DNA from: Alphaproteobacteria bacterium
Lineage (GTDB): Bacteria; Pseudomonadota; Alphaproteobacteria; Micavibrionales; Micavibrionaceae
Direction of reading: 5' to 3'
Length of the DNA: 64,000 nt
Assembly (NCBI GenBank): GCA_021775915.1
Contig: JAJFGW010000023.1
Coordinates: 1-64,000, forward strand
Shown: piece by piece, positions 63,325 to 64,000 of the stretch
How positions within the stretch are numbered: the stretch's first letter is position 1
Layout: each line of letters starts with the position of its first letter
Translations under genes and position numbers: made by a program
The notes under the pieces: generated by a model
Database searches by the model: none
What the model was told of the DNA's origin: nothing
Seen by the model: the letters and a program-made list of their open reading frames with translations, nothing else

Positions 63325-64000
63325 TTACAACTCCGCACCGGCTAAAATGATCCCGCCCGTACCGCGCTGGATATGAATAGTGCCGGAGGACATGCCGGAG
63401 AAATTCCCAATATCTGCCCGCCCGTTATCTTTTGTATTTTCGTGGATGGTACCGATTTGCGCCGAGGATTGCGTTCTATCCGCTGCTACGGCGTCCGTCA
63501 TGTTAAGAGGGCCAGTTACTTCATAGGTGGGCGCAGCGCGCATATCCGGGTGGGCGAACATGGTTTGCATGTTGGAGGCGCTATTAGCCACCCCTATAAG
63601 CCCGCTAATAGGCCGTAAGAACCGATGGACTAGCTTTGTTTCAAGCCCGACCGGGCGTTGTTCAAAGGGCTTTTGTGTGCCGATGGATAATTGCTGCTCG
63701 GCTAGGAAAAAGTCTTTTGTTGTAACCGCGCCGCAATCGGCTTTGATTTCAATTTCAATACCATTTCGGCAATCCCCCATATCCGCAATCGCCAGCGTAA
63801 TATCGCTATTCGTATCGTTTGCGACCGCGACGGTGCCGGTATCAATTTGCGTTACGGCGCTAAAATCATCCTCGGCGTTTGCCTTGCGGATGGTGATAAT
63901 AAAATCGACCGATACCCCTACATCATGGTAAACACGCGCCGAATAAAACGCCGCCAGATTTGCAAAAGCGCGCGCGTCCCTTGATTCAATGCGGTGCCGG
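63325..64000 (-). CDS. Phage tail or baseplate protein, C-terminal part
   Basis: The frame runs open off the right edge, so the N-terminus is missing; 225 residues are visible. Beta-rich stretches (VYHDVGVSVDFIITIRKANAE..., TNSDITLAIADMG) and the tail ending GTIHIQRGTGGIILAGAEL are like structural phage proteins. Its position three bases before the tail fibre gene suggests a baseplate or fibre-attachment protein. No domain named. Confidence 0.7.
   Translation of the reverse strand, partial: RHRIESRDARAFANLAAFYSARVYHDVGVSVDFIITIRKANAEDDFSAVTQIDTGTVAVANDTNSDITLAIADMGDCRNGIEIEIKADCGAVTTKDFFLAEQQLSIGTQKPFEQRPVGLETKLVHRFLRPISGLIGVANSASNMQTMFAHPDMRAAPTYEVTGPLNMTDAVAADRTQSSAQIGTIHENTKDNGRADIGNFSGMSSGTIHIQRGTGGIILAGAEL

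Larger units (their letters stand above)
53400..64000. mobile_element. Part of a prophage carrying a diversity-generating retroelement
   Basis: From the XRE regulator to the right edge, the gene content is phage-like. A plus-strand regulator operon is followed by minus-strand tail spike/fibre, endolysin, holin, Rz/Rz1 spanin and a DGR with its target protein. No integrase, head or packaging genes are in the window; the element continues to the right. The left limit is not defined by any att repeat that I can see and could lie left of the structured RNA region. Confidence 0.7.

Overview
The window looks like a piece of chromosome from a low-to-moderate GC alphaproteobacterium, perhaps a Micavibrio-type or other environmental lineage. 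This is inferred from the gene set: a bufferin operon, MmsA, GreB, DUF4402 pilins, a DotL/DotM pair and RTX proteins. No rRNA or marker phylogeny was available to settle it. Genes are dense on both strands, with many 4-bp start/stop overlaps.

Layout. 1-2.3 kb: GDP-fucose pathway (partial manC, fcl, gmd). 2.4-7.9 kb: small unknown genes, a sterol desaturase-like enzyme, a CBS protein, then a bufferin operon (bufA1-bufB-bufC-doxX) followed by a CDGSH protein. 8-19.6 kb: a cell-surface cluster on the minus strand, with an usher-like outer membrane protein, a PapD-like chaperone, two DUF4402 pilin-like proteins, two TPR-sulfotransferases and a SET-domain protein methyltransferase. 19.7-27.7 kb: a secreted-type unknown, a 2092-residue RTX protein carrying three C-type-lectin-like modules, and a third DUF4402-like protein. 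27.8-32.7 kb: a small Dot/Icm-related operon (DotM, unknown, DotL, pilin-like). 32.7-44.9 kb: housekeeping genes (ileS, AEC transporter, ribF, mmsA, greB, ABC-F, dusB, malic enzyme, YaiI).

From 45 kb the window turns accessory. An initiator tRNA has a truncated copy of itself 190 bp upstream and is followed at once by a DUF262-HNH gene. A five-gene minus-strand operon then encodes a membrane-anchored GrpE-like protein, a short Hsp70, a TerB/J-like co-chaperone, an M48 metallopeptidase and a small membrane protein. It reads like a self-contained membrane chaperone/protease module. A nearly 700-bp gene-free stretch (52.7-53.4 kb) holds two strongly structured, divergent RNA candidates, each followed by a terminator-like hairpin.

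53.4-64 kb is part of a prophage: an XRE regulator operon on the plus strand, and lysis and tail genes on the minus strand. Embedded in it is a complete diversity-generating retroelement (DGR): reverse transcriptase, Avd, template repeat, and a target protein with a C-terminal variable repeat. Over 151 aligned bases the two repeats differ at 12 sites, and all 12 are adenines on the template-repeat strand. The unusual point is orientation. The reverse transcriptase lies on the strand opposite to the template repeat, avd and the target, so the template RNA should run antisense into the 3' end of the reverse transcriptase gene.
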